From: Bacteroidetes bacterium GWF2_43_63
GTDB taxonomy: Bacteria > Bacteroidota > Bacteroidia > Bacteroidales > DTU049
Reading direction: 5' to 3'
Length of the DNA: 53,215 bases
NCBI GenBank assembly: GCA_001769275.1
Contig: MEOQ01000017.1
Location: 1 to 53,215, forward strand
The notes under the pieces: model-generated
The model's input: the letters and a program-made list of their open reading frames with translations, nothing else
The model's database searches: none
What the model was told of the DNA's origin: nothing
In this document: piece by piece, positions 23,288 to 32,322 of the stretch
Layout: every line of letters starts with the position of its first letter
How positions within the stretch are numbered: position 1 is the stretch's first letter
Program-made: the position numbers and the translations under genes

Positions 23288-26200
23288 ATGGCAACAATCT
23301 GGCAAAAGCTGTTTGGCAACAAGGCTGACAAGGATATGAAAGAAGTGGCTCCCTATGTTGATAAAGTACATGTGGAGTATGAAAAAATCAAAAAACTAAG
23401 CAACGACGAACTCAGGGCAAAAACCCTTGAATTCCGTGAGCTGCTGCTGGCTTCAGTGAAAGAGCAGGAAGATCAGATCAAGGCATTGAAAGATCAGATC
23501 GAAACAAGCTATGAAATGCCGATTGATGAGAAGCAAAAATTATACGGCGACATTGATAAACTTGAAAAGCAGGTTTACGAAATAACGCAGGAGAAGCTCA
23601 CTGAGATAATGCCTGCTGCATTTGCTGTTGTAAAAGACACTGCCCGACGTTTTAAGGAAAATGAAGAAATTGAAGTTACCGCCACTGAATTTGACAAAGA
23701 GCTGGCTGCCAAGCGCAACAGCATTGTTATCAGAGGCGACAAGGCCTATTGGAAAAACACATGGACAGCCGGAGGCACCACGATTGCATGGGACATGGTT
23801 CACTACAATGTTCAGCTTATCGGCGGTTATGTACTGCATTCAGGAAAAATCTCTGAAATGGCTACAGGAGAAGGTAAAACGCTGGTCGCCACGCTGCCTA
23901 TGTACCTGAACGCGCTTCCGGGAAAAGGTGTTCACGTTGTAACCGTCAATGATTATCTCGCCAAACGTGACTCTGAATGGATGGGCGTTTTGTTTGAATT
24001 TCACGGTCTGGTGGTAGATTGCATCGATCGCCACGAACCCAACAGTGCCGCTCGCAAAAAGGCCTATCTGGCCGATATTACCTACGGTACCAATAATGAA
24101 TTTGGTTTCGATTATTTGCGCGACAATATGGCCCGTGGCATTGATGAAATCGTTCAGCGCGGTCACAACTACGCCATCGTCGATGAAGTTGACTCCGTTT
24201 TGATTGACGATGCCCGTACACCGCTCATTATTTCAGGTCCTACCAGCAAAGGCGACCATCAGGAATTCGATGACTTGAAGCCCTTTGTTGTTCTGATTGC
24301 CAACGCTCAAAAAAATATTTTCAACGGATTTCTGGCCGAAGCAAAACAATTACTTTCCAAAGAAAATCCCACATCGGAAGAAGAAAAGCTCGGCGGGGTT
24401 GCACTTTTGAAATGTTTCAGAGGTCTGCCTAAAAACAAGGCCCTGATTAAGTTTCTGAGTGAGCCCGGCATGAAGACTCTGCTTCACAAAACAGAAAATC
24501 TCTACATGGCCGAGAACATGAAGAACATGCATCTGATTGATGATGAATTGTTCTTTGTGATTGAAGAAAGACAAAACTCGATTGAACTTACCGATAAAGG
24601 TATTGATCTTCTGACTGAAAAAACAGGCGATGCGAAATTTTTCATCCTGCCAGACATTGGATCAGAGCTGGCAGATCTTGAAAAATCAGGATTGTCCGAC
24701 ACTGAACGCATTGAGAAAAAACAGCTGCTGCGACAGGATTATGCTATAAAATCAGATCGCATTCACACCATGAATCAGTTGCTGAAAGCGTACACCCTGT
24801 TTGAGATTGATGTTGAATACGTAATCATCGACAATAAAATTAAGATTGTTGATGAGCAAACCGGTCGTATCATGGAAGGACGGCGTTACAGCGACGGTCT
24901 TCACCAGGCCATCGAAGCCAAGGAAAATGTAAAAGTTGAAGCGGCTACGCAAACATACGCTACCATCACTTTGCAGAATTATTTCCGCATGTATAAGAAG
25001 CTCGCTGGTATGACTGGTACTGCCGAGACTGAAGCAGGTGAGTTGTGGAATATCTATAAATTGGATGTGGTTGTAATTCCTACAAACCGGCCCATTGTCC
25101 GGAAAGATCATCAGGACCTCGTTTACAAAACCAAACGGGAAAAATTCAACGCCGTCATTGATGATATAATTCTTCTGAAAGAACAGGGACGCCCGGTATT
25201 GGTTGGTACCACATCGGTTGAAACATCAGAGTTGCTCAGTCGCATGCTGACGATGAAAAAAATAAAGCACAGCGTACTTAATGCAAAACTGCACGCAAAA
25301 GAAGCCGATATTGTTGCTGCAGCCGGGCAGGCAGGCAGTGTTACGATTGCCACCAACATGGCCGGTCGTGGTACGGATATCAAGCTTGGAGCTGGTGTAA
25401 AAGAAGCCGGTGGTCTGGCCATTATCGGTACCGAACGCCATGAATCACGACGAGTTGACCGCCAGCTGCGTGGACGTTCCGGACGTCAGGGAGACCCGGG
25501 TTCAACTCAATTCTATGTTTCGCTCGAAGATGATTTGATGCGCCTTTTCGGTTCCGACCGCATCGCCGGCATTATGGATCGTCTTGGCTTGAAAGAAGGC
25601 GAAATGATTCAGCACAGCATGATCACAAAAGCCATCGAACGCGCTCAGAAAAAAGTGGAAGAAAATAACTTTGGAATCCGTAAGCGGCTTCTGGAGTACG
25701 ATGACGTTATGAACTCACAGCGTGAAGTTATTTATAACCGGCGTCACAATGCGCTTTATGGTGATAAATTATCGATTGACTTATCAAATATGTTCAGCGA
25801 TATTGCCGAAACCATCGTTGCTGATGGTCAGGATTCACGCGACTTTGACCTGTACTCATTTGAAGTAATGAAAACTTTTGCCGTTGAACCAGGTATTGAT
25901 GAAAAGGAATTCTTTTCAGAAAATACTGCAAAAATGGCAGACAAACTTTTTGAACAGGCCTATTCGGAATACGAGCAAAAATGCGAAATTACAGCACAGC
26001 GGACATTCCCCATTATTAAAGAAATTTTTGAAAACACCAACCGCAAATACGATGATGTAGCCATTCCATTCACTGATGGAAAGAAATCTTTCACCGCATT
26101 AGCCAACATTAAAAAATCATTCGAAAGTCAGGGCAAGGAAGTCATGCGCGGTGTTGAGCGAAGTCTTGCTCTTGCCATTATTGACGACGCATGGAAAGAA

Positions 26201-26608
26201 CATCTGCGCGAGATGGATGATTTGAAGACGAGTGTGCAGAATGCTGTTTATGAGCAAAAGGATCCTTTGTTGATTTACAAATTCGAGTCATTTGAATTAT
26301 TCAAACAGATGCTGACAAAAGTGAGTAAAGATTTACTTGGCTTTCTCACACATGGTCGCATTCCGCTGGCTGAAGACAGGAAACTCACGGAAGCTGAACA
26401 AACGCGTCGGAGTAATAATACCAATCTGAAAACAAGCCGTGAATCGGATATTCCAGGAACTCAGCATCCGAAATATCATGACCCAAGCACCAATCAATCA
26501 ATAAAAGAGCCCGTACGCGTTGAGAAGAAAGTTGGTCGCAACGATCCATGTCCGTGCGGTAGCGGAAAAAAATTCAAAGCTTGCCATGGCAAGGACAGTG
26601 CTGACTAA
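23288..26608 (+). CDS. secA: Protein translocase ATPase SecA
   Basis: The motor ATPase that drives preproteins through SecYEG. 1106 residues, the long form normal in Bacteroidota because of an insert in the helicase core. Walker [11 protein letters not shown] (191-200), the DEAD-type [30 protein letters not shown] and [13 protein letters not shown] are all intact, and the C-terminal zinc/SecB-binding motif [17 protein letters not shown] is present. It supplies the Sec step for the many signal-peptide proteins in this window, including T9SS cargo. It has its own promoter-like box just after the RAYT repeat array, so array expansion could reach its leader. Confidence 0.98.
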   Translation: MATIWQKLFGNKADKDMKEVAPYVDKVHVEYEKIKKLSNDELRAKTLEFRELLLASVKEQEDQIKALKDQIETSYEMPIDEKQKLYGDIDKLEKQVYEITQEKLTEIMPAAFAVVKDTARRFKENEEIEVTATEFDKELAAKRNSIVIRGDKAYWKNTWTAGGTTIAWDMVHYNVQLIGGYVLHSGKISEMATGEGKTLVATLPMYLNALPGKGVHVVTVNDYLAKRDSEWMGVLFEFHGLVVDCIDRHEPNSAARKKAYLADITYGTNNEFGFDYLRDNMARGIDEIVQRGHNYAIVDEVDSVLIDDARTPLIISGPTSKGDHQEFDDLKPFVVLIANAQKNIFNGFLAEAKQLLSKENPTSEEEKLGGVALLKCFRGLPKNKALIKFLSEPGMKTLLHKTENLYMAENMKNMHLIDDELFFVIEERQNSIELTDKGIDLLTEKTGDAKFFILPDIGSELADLEKSGLSDTERIEKKQLLRQDYAIKSDRIHTMNQLLKAYTLFEIDVEYVIIDNKIKIVDEQTGRIMEGRRYSDGLHQAIEAKENVKVEAATQTYATITLQNYFRMYKKLAGMTGTAETEAGELWNIYKLDVVVIPTNRPIVRKDHQDLVYKTKREKFNAVIDDIILLKEQGRPVLVGTTSVETSELLSRMLTMKKIKHSVLNAKLHAKEADIVAAAGQAGSVTIATNMAGRGTDIKLGAGVKEAGGLAIIGTERHESRRVDRQLRGRSGRQGDPGSTQFYVSLEDDLMRLFGSDRIAGIMDRLGLKEGEMIQHSMITKAIERAQKKVEENNFGIRKRLLEYDDVMNSQREVIYNRRHNALYGDKLSIDLSNMFSDIAETIVADGQDSRDFDLYSFEVMKTFAVEPGIDEKEFFSENTAKMADKLFEQAYSEYEQKCEITAQRTFPIIKEIFENTNRKYDDVAIPFTDGKKSFTALANIKKSFESQGKEVMRGVERSLALAIIDDAWKEHLREMDDLKTSVQNAVYEQKDPLLIYKFESFELFKQMLTKVSKDLLGFLTHGRIPLAEDRKLTEAEQTRRSNNTNLKTSRESDIPGTQHPKYHDPSTNQSIKEPVRVEKKVGRNDPCPCGSGKKFKACHGKDSAD

Positions 26609-26642
26609 AACTGCATTTTAAAATTCCAGATGCCTTACCCCG

Positions 26643-26690
26643 CTGTCATACTGAGCCCCCTGTGAAATGCGATATAAAGTACGTCGAAGA
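26643..26690. repeat. Interrupted TGTCAxxCTGAGC...GTCGAAGA dispersed repeat
   Basis: TGTCATACTGAGC and GTCGAAGA are parts of the common Bacteroidota palindrome seen intact at 32227-32312, here separated by about 26 unrelated bases. Confidence 0.4.
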
Positions 26691-26730
26691 ATTAGCAGCG
26701 GACTTCCACATAATTTGATTAATTGAATCA

Positions 26731-27531
26731 ATGGTCAAACGCAGCAAACATAGAATCAATCGCTGGTACATAGTACTTGTTGGATTTCTGCTGTTGATTT
26801 TCGCATTGTTTTTTACAAATCCGGGGAAGTTCTTTGTTTCGTGGTTGCGCTACCAGAGCGGAATTCAGAAGAGTCCTCCGGAAAAAGTCACTCGCCTTGG
26901 TGTTCCACTCCCGGATGGCTACAGTGTGTACGGCATCGATGTATCGCGCTACCAGAACAATATTGAATGGCTGAGAGTTGCTGATTTCAAATCAGAAGAT
27001 TTCACCGTCGAATTCGTTTTTATAAAAGCAACTGAAGGCAAAACACTGCGAGATCCAGCCTTCCCGGTCAACTGGGATGGCGCAAAAGAAGCAGGAATTC
27101 CACGCGGGGCCTATCACTATTTCAAACCAGGAATTGATGCCGAAGCTCAAGCCAATCATTTTTGCAGAACTGTTACAATGGAAAAAGGGGATCTTCCGCC
27201 AGTGCTCGATATTGAGGAAACTGCACGTGGCGTTAGTCGCAATGCCTTGGTAAAATCGCTTTGGACCTGGCTTCAGATTGTGGAGCAGCATTATGGAGTA
27301 AAACCAATTGTATATACAGGTGTTGTTTTTTATGAAACTTATTTAAGTGGAACTTCAATTGAAAAATATCCCCTTTGGGTAGCACATTATTACAAAAAAC
27401 GTCCAGCTACATTTGCACAATGGAAATTCTGGCAATTCAGCGATAAAGCCAGCATCGACGGCATCTCCGGACCAGTGGACGTGAATGCGTTTTCAGGCGA
27501 CCTTGATCAACTGCAGGAAATGTTGAAATAG
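26731..27531 (+). CDS. GH25-family lysozyme-like muramidase, membrane-anchored
   Basis: Hydrolyses the MurNAc-GlcNAc bond of peptidoglycan. An N-terminal basic stretch and one transmembrane segment (about 11-29) anchor it, with the catalytic domain outside the membrane. GH25 marks are GIDVSRYQNNI with D70, FIKATEG, GAYHYF, and VLDIEE with D160 and E162, followed by PIVYTG, PLWVAHY and WKFWQFSD. The acidic residues of the active site are all present. It follows secA by 122 bases that contain an interrupted dispersed repeat. A cell-wall turnover role is likely; an antibacterial one cannot be excluded. Confidence 0.9.
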   Translation: MVKRSKHRINRWYIVLVGFLLLIFALFFTNPGKFFVSWLRYQSGIQKSPPEKVTRLGVPLPDGYSVYGIDVSRYQNNIEWLRVADFKSEDFTVEFVFIKATEGKTLRDPAFPVNWDGAKEAGIPRGAYHYFKPGIDAEAQANHFCRTVTMEKGDLPPVLDIEETARGVSRNALVKSLWTWLQIVEQHYGVKPIVYTGVVFYETYLSGTSIEKYPLWVAHYYKKRPATFAQWKFWQFSDKASIDGISGPVDVNAFSGDLDQLQEMLK

Positions 27532-27630
27532 TTCAGCGCAATCTGAATTCACTTCAATTACAAATACAATCATTTTGCGAAGCATGATAAACATCATGGC
27601 TGTATCATTACACAGTATTTCTAATTCCGG

Positions 27631-27638
27631 TAACTTTG
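27631..27638 (+). promoter_or_regulatory. Bacteroidota -7 box for CoA-disulfide reductase fusion gene
   Basis: TAACTTTG matches TAnnTTTG, 35 bases before the ATG at 27674. Confidence 0.5.
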
Positions 27639-27673
27639 CATTCAGAAAATTTTAAGCATTAAAACACATTGTT

Positions 27674-30148
27674 ATGAAATACCTGATTGTTGGCGGTGTA
27701 GCCGGCGGAGCAACAACTGCAGCACGATTGAGAAGACTGGATGAAAAAAGTGATATCATTGTTTTTGAACGCGGAGAGTATATTTCTTATGCAAATTGCG
27801 GTCTCCCATACTATATAGGTGGTACAATTCAGGATCGTGAAAATCTGTTTGTCCAGACTCCACAAACATTCGGACAACGATTCAACCTCGAAGTCCGTAA
27901 TTTTTCAGAAGTAACCGGCATCGACAAAGATAAAAAAGAAGTCACGGTACGAAAAGTACTCACAGGTGAAACCTACACCGAAAGCTATGATAAACTGGTG
28001 TTGTCGCCCGGCGCAGAACCCGTAAAGCCGCCCATTCCGGGCATTCAGCAGGAAGGAATTTTCACGCTGCGTAATGTACCCGATACCGACAAAATCAAAC
28101 AATATATTGATGAGAAAAAACCGCGTCATGCTGTTGTTGTAGGCGCCGGATTTATTGGTCTTGAGATGGCCGAAAACCTGCATAAAGCGGGGCTGCGCGT
28201 TACCATTGTCGAAATGGCCGAACAAGTAATGTCCCCACTCGATTATTCTATGGCCGCGATGGTTCATCAGCATCTGAAAACAAAAAATGTTGAGTTCTAT
28301 CTGAAGTCTTCAGTTGCTTCGTTTGCACAAAAAAATAATCGCATCGAAGTGAAAATGAATTCCTCAAAAACCATCGAAACCGATATGGTTATATTATCCA
28401 TTGGCGTAAAGCCCGACAGTCAGCTGGCCAAAGCTGCAGGCCTTGCAATAGGCAAATCGGGTGGCATCGTGGTGAATGAATTTTTGCAAACAACGAACGA
28501 ACATATTTACGCGGTTGGCGACGCCATTGAATTCCCCAATCCGATTACCGGAACAAATATGATTACATATCTAGCCGGCCCCGCCAACAAACAAGGACGC
28601 ATTGCCGCTGATAATCTCGTTTTCGGAAATAAAAAAACATACAAGGGTTCAGTAAATACAGCCATTGCAAAAGTATTCGATGTTACGGTAGCAGCAACAG
28701 GTGTTTCCGGAAAACAGCTCGGCAAGCTGAATGTGCCGCATATTGATTCAACAACGCATTCATCCTCACATGCGGGCTATTATCCGGGAGCACAGCCGAT
28801 GACCATAAAAATTTCGTTTGCACCTGACAATGGGCGTTTACTGGGCGCACAAATTGTCGGCTACGAAGGAGTAGATAAACGGATCGACTTGCTCTCTACG
28901 GCCATTCAACATGGCGCTACTGTGTACGATCTGGCTGAAATTGAACACGCCTATGCCCCGCCCTTTTCATCGGCCAAGGATCCGGTGAACATTGCAGGCA
29001 TGGTTGCGGAAAATATTCTCAATGGTGTTTCAAAACCAATCTCATGGCGCGAAGTACATAAGGAATCGCGCAGTGAAATGTTTTTGCTCGATATCCGCAC
29101 CCGCGATGAATTTCAGTTGGGAACCATCGATGGCGCCGTAAATATTCCACTCGATGAATTGCGCGATCATCTGAATGAAATTCCGAAAGACAAAAAAATT
29201 ATTGCTTTCTGCGGCGTTGGTTTGCGCGCACATGTTGCATGCCGGATACTGACCCAGAGCGGATTTGATAAAGTGTATAATCTTTCCGGCGGACTGAAAA
29301 CGTACGAAACAGCCAGTCAGAAACAAAGCAACGAAGACATTTTCGCCAATGATTATATCGGCATCGATGATCATATTTATCAGGGCAGCAAACAAAAACC
29401 AGTGGCAACAAGAGTTATCGCTGAGAAAATAAAAATCGTTGACGCCTGTGGATTGCAGTGTCCTGGCCCGATTCTGAAACTTAAAAAATCAATGGATGAC
29501 ATTGCCGAAGGCGAAGCCATCCGGATTACCGCTTCCGATGCGGGTTTCTATAAAGATGTTGCGGCCTGGGCCAAGGTGACCGGAAACGAAGTGGTTGAGC
29601 TTACACAAAACGGAGCTGAAATAACTGCACTTATTACAAAAGGAAAAGCAGCTGAACCGACCATTCAGTCTCATCAGACAGGCACCAGTGCCACACTGGT
29701 TGTTTTCAGCGACGATCTCGATAAAGCGCTTGCGACCTTTGTAATTGCTAACGGTGCCGCGGCTATGGGTAAGAAAGTAACGCTGTTCTTCACTTTCTGG
29801 GGATTGAATGTTATAAAACGATTGAACAAACCGCAGGTGAAAAAAGATTTCTTCGGAAAAATGTTTGGAATGCTCATGCCAAAATCAAGTCGAAGACTGG
29901 GTTTGTCAAAATTCAACATGGCCGGAATCGGGCGCTCAATGATGCGCAAACGCATGGCCAGCAAACAGGTCGATGCACTTGAAAAAATGATTCTGACGGC
30001 TCAGGAAATGGGTGTTGAATTCGTCGCCTGCCAGATGTCGATGGATGTGATGGGCGTTTCCGCGTCCGAGTTGATGGATGGCGTACAGATTGGCGGCGTG
30101 GCTACCTATCTCGAAAAAACGGAAGGCAATCTGAATCTGTTTGTGTAA
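27674..30148 (+). CDS. CoA-disulfide reductase / rhodanese / TusA / DsrE fusion
   Basis: An 824-residue cytoplasmic sulfur-handling enzyme of four joined parts. Residues 1-450 are a FAD/NAD(P)H oxidoreductase of the CoA-disulfide or persulfide reductase type: VGGVAGGATTAARLR at the N-terminus and the redox Cys42 in YANCGLPYYIGG. Residues about 460-555 are a rhodanese domain with the active cysteine in AFCGVGLRAH. Residues about 585-655 are a TusA-like domain with CGLQCPGPILKLKKS. Residues about 670-824 are a DsrE-like domain (TLVVFSDDLDKALATFVIANG). Together they suggest sulfane-sulfur reduction and relay: persulfide passed between TusA and rhodanese cysteines and reduced by the flavin part. 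It is monocistronic. Confidence 0.93.
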   Translation: MKYLIVGGVAGGATTAARLRRLDEKSDIIVFERGEYISYANCGLPYYIGGTIQDRENLFVQTPQTFGQRFNLEVRNFSEVTGIDKDKKEVTVRKVLTGETYTESYDKLVLSPGAEPVKPPIPGIQQEGIFTLRNVPDTDKIKQYIDEKKPRHAVVVGAGFIGLEMAENLHKAGLRVTIVEMAEQVMSPLDYSMAAMVHQHLKTKNVEFYLKSSVASFAQKNNRIEVKMNSSKTIETDMVILSIGVKPDSQLAKAAGLAIGKSGGIVVNEFLQTTNEHIYAVGDAIEFPNPITGTNMITYLAGPANKQGRIAADNLVFGNKKTYKGSVNTAIAKVFDVTVAATGVSGKQLGKLNVPHIDSTTHSSSHAGYYPGAQPMTIKISFAPDNGRLLGAQIVGYEGVDKRIDLLSTAIQHGATVYDLAEIEHAYAPPFSSAKDPVNIAGMVAENILNGVSKPISWREVHKESRSEMFLLDIRTRDEFQLGTIDGAVNIPLDELRDHLNEIPKDKKIIAFCGVGLRAHVACRILTQSGFDKVYNLSGGLKTYETASQKQSNEDIFANDYIGIDDHIYQGSKQKPVATRVIAEKIKIVDACGLQCPGPILKLKKSMDDIAEGEAIRITASDAGFYKDVAAWAKVTGNEVVELTQNGAEITALITKGKAAEPTIQSHQTGTSATLVVFSDDLDKALATFVIANGAAAMGKKVTLFFTFWGLNVIKRLNKPQVKKDFFGKMFGMLMPKSSRRLGLSKFNMAGIGRSMMRKRMASKQVDALEKMILTAQEMGVEFVACQMSMDVMGVSASELMDGVQIGGVATYLEKTEGNLNLFV

Positions 30149-30163
30149 AAACTTGCGCTGAGA

Positions 30164-32206
30164 TCACTGCAGCTGAATTCTGAAAACATGGGATTCATCT
30201 TCGTAACTGATTACGACAAGATATGATCCACGCTCCAACGATGCAACATCAACAATTGCTTCCTGTGAATTATAATTCTGGCTTAAAACAATCTGTCCTG
30301 CCGAGTTGATCAGCTGTAGCTGGAAGTCGCCACCAGCGCGGTTTTCTATAATCACGTAGTCGCTGGCTGGATTCGGATATACGCTAAATGAATTTTCATT
30401 TTCCAAATCAGCAATAGCATTTGGTCCCGGCAATTCAAGATTCAACGCGAATTCCGAAGTGTTGCCGCTGCTGTCGGTAGCTGTTGCTGTCACATAGTTC
30501 CACGCAAGCACGATTGTTATTTCAAAGCTGAAAGTGCCACCGGCTGCGGGAGAAACAAATCCGAGAAATTCGTTGGCTTGTCCATGACCGCTTGCATCGC
30601 CGCTGCTGCCGAAAAATTCAACGCTACAATATTGCGCCAGCGGATGATCAAGATGTCCGTATACGGTGGTTTTATCAAGACCAGCATCAAATGAGGCTGA
30701 ATCAAGTTCCGGAAAGTTCATCAGCTTATTGGCGCCGGCATCGCTGTCGCCGGCATCGTTATCAGTCACACCCTGTGGATACAGATCGATGCCCAGCTGC
30801 GCGTTTCCGTAAATCAGATTTTCAGAAAAGGTGTTTCCGTAATCGGCGGCGGTCAACACAGTAATACCATTGCCTCCATTAAATGCAATTACATTTCCCG
30901 AATCTGGTTTACCAATCACGTTGTACTGTCCTCCTTCCGCAATGCGGATTCCATCGCCACCATTGCCCAGTGGTTGTGTCCCGGTAATATCGGTTCCAAT
31001 AAAATTTCGTGTGATAATATGTTCATTGGTTCCTGTAATATGTATGGCAATACCGCTCTGAATATTTCCAGATATCACGTTTTTGTCAAGTATATGCCGT
31101 GTTGCAATGCCATCGATCACAACTCCGTTTCCATTCGGAACGGCCGATGTACCTGAAAAGTTAGTTCCAATCAGGTTTCCATAACACCAGTTTTCTGTCG
31201 TACCATTGTTGTATAAAAACAATCCATATCCAGTATTACCTGAAAGCAGGTTCCCTTCTCCGTTTCCGAGTCCTCCGACGGTATTGAAATGCGAACCGTC
31301 ATCGAACAGAATTCCGTAGGTATTTGCAACAGCAGCAGTACCAGCTGCATTGGTACCTATGTAATTTCCCTGAATAATATTATGCTGCGTATCATAACCA
31401 ATAAGCGGAAGTCCATACGCGACGTTGCCCGATATTACATTGCGCTCTGCCGGCGTGTTTCCGCCAATCTGATTGTATTGAGTGAAAGCTTCAAGACTGA
31501 GTCCATCGAAGTTTCGCAATGCAAAAGTTCCGGTGCGATCGATTCCAATATAATTATTGATCACCGTATTGTGGCTTGAACTCAGCAGCCGAAGCCCGAT
31601 GTGTTCATTGCCGCTGATGATGTTGCGGTCTTCTGCATTGAGTCCGCCGATGGTTGCATATCCGGCGTTGTTTAAAAATTCAACACCAATGTAGCAACCT
31701 GCAGTGTCAGAGGCGTCTTCGTTGGTGCCGATGTAATTTCCTGCAATCACCCACCCTGTCGAGGGACTGCCGGAAATCTGAATTCCATACGTAAACTGCC
31801 GAATATTGAATCCGCGGATCGTAATGTTCGCTGCATTCATGGCGAAAAAACAGAAGTCAGTACTCCCTCCTCCATCCAGCACAATTTCGGGTCCTTCAGG
31901 ATTGTTGTTTCCAACATTCGTGGTCTGGGTTGATCCGTCAATCGTAATGTTGGAGCCGATGATGTAGGGCAATCTGGCAGCATTGGTGATGTGTATGATC
32001 CAGACACCCTGAGCCGCATTGTAATTCGGATCGCTTACAGGAATATTGAACACAATGCTGTGCGGCGCACCCGGAGCGGTGTTTGCAGTTGTTATTGCCG
32101 CCTGTAAACTTCCAGCACCCGACGTGTTGGTGTTGGTAACGGTGTACACCGTGGCTTGCGCTGTTAGTGCGAAAACGCACAGAAAAAAGATTGGAAATAT
32201 TCTCAT
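30164..32206 (-). CDS. Secreted right-handed beta-helix protein, type A T9SS sorting domain
   Basis: A 680-residue exported protein. The signal peptide ends at about residue 18 (ALTAQA). Then VTNTNTSGAGSLQAAITTAN, typical of the start of beta-helix surface proteins, is followed by repeated turns of the type N-x-I-x-GNYIGTN...G...ISGN (about 110-480), a beta-sandwich region, and a C-terminal type A sorting domain (SVYPNPASDYVIIEN, then GSYLVVI and FRIQLQ, last 75 residues). The type A domain is cut during T9SS export. Beta-helices bind or cleave polysaccharide, but no catalytic residue set can be read. It has a longer tandem paralogue upstream (32323-35094); the two are separated by an inverted repeat. 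Confidence 0.9.
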   Translation of the reverse strand: MRIFPIFFLCVFALTAQATVYTVTNTNTSGAGSLQAAITTANTAPGAPHSIVFNIPVSDPNYNAAQGVWIIHITNAARLPYIIGSNITIDGSTQTTNVGNNNPEGPEIVLDGGGSTDFCFFAMNAANITIRGFNIRQFTYGIQISGSPSTGWVIAGNYIGTNEDASDTAGCYIGVEFLNNAGYATIGGLNAEDRNIISGNEHIGLRLLSSSHNTVINNYIGIDRTGTFALRNFDGLSLEAFTQYNQIGGNTPAERNVISGNVAYGLPLIGYDTQHNIIQGNYIGTNAAGTAAVANTYGILFDDGSHFNTVGGLGNGEGNLLSGNTGYGLFLYNNGTTENWCYGNLIGTNFSGTSAVPNGNGVVIDGIATRHILDKNVISGNIQSGIAIHITGTNEHIITRNFIGTDITGTQPLGNGGDGIRIAEGGQYNVIGKPDSGNVIAFNGGNGITVLTAADYGNTFSENLIYGNAQLGIDLYPQGVTDNDAGDSDAGANKLMNFPELDSASFDAGLDKTTVYGHLDHPLAQYCSVEFFGSSGDASGHGQANEFLGFVSPAAGGTFSFEITIVLAWNYVTATATDSSGNTSEFALNLELPGPNAIADLENENSFSVYPNPASDYVIIENRAGGDFQLQLINSAGQIVLSQNYNSQEAIVDVASLERGSYLVVISYEDESHVFRIQLQ

Positions 32207-32226
32207 TGTATTTCATTTCTTTTGGC

Positions 32227-32312
32227 TGTCACTCTGAGCGGAGTCGAAGAGTCAACAGCCATTTGCATCAATATCAACCGCTAATCATCCTTCGACTCCG
32301 CTCAGGATGACA
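32227..32312. repeat. Inverted repeat of the CTGAGCGGAGTCGAAG family
   Basis: Arms 32227-32252 (TGTCACTCTGAGCGGAGTCG) and 32287-32312 (CGACTCCGCTCAGGATGACA) are inverted copies 34 bases apart, between two minus-strand genes. Transcribed, they make a hairpin that could act as terminator or transcript end for the upstream beta-helix gene. Confidence 0.75.
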
Positions 32313-32322
32313 AGGTGATTTT

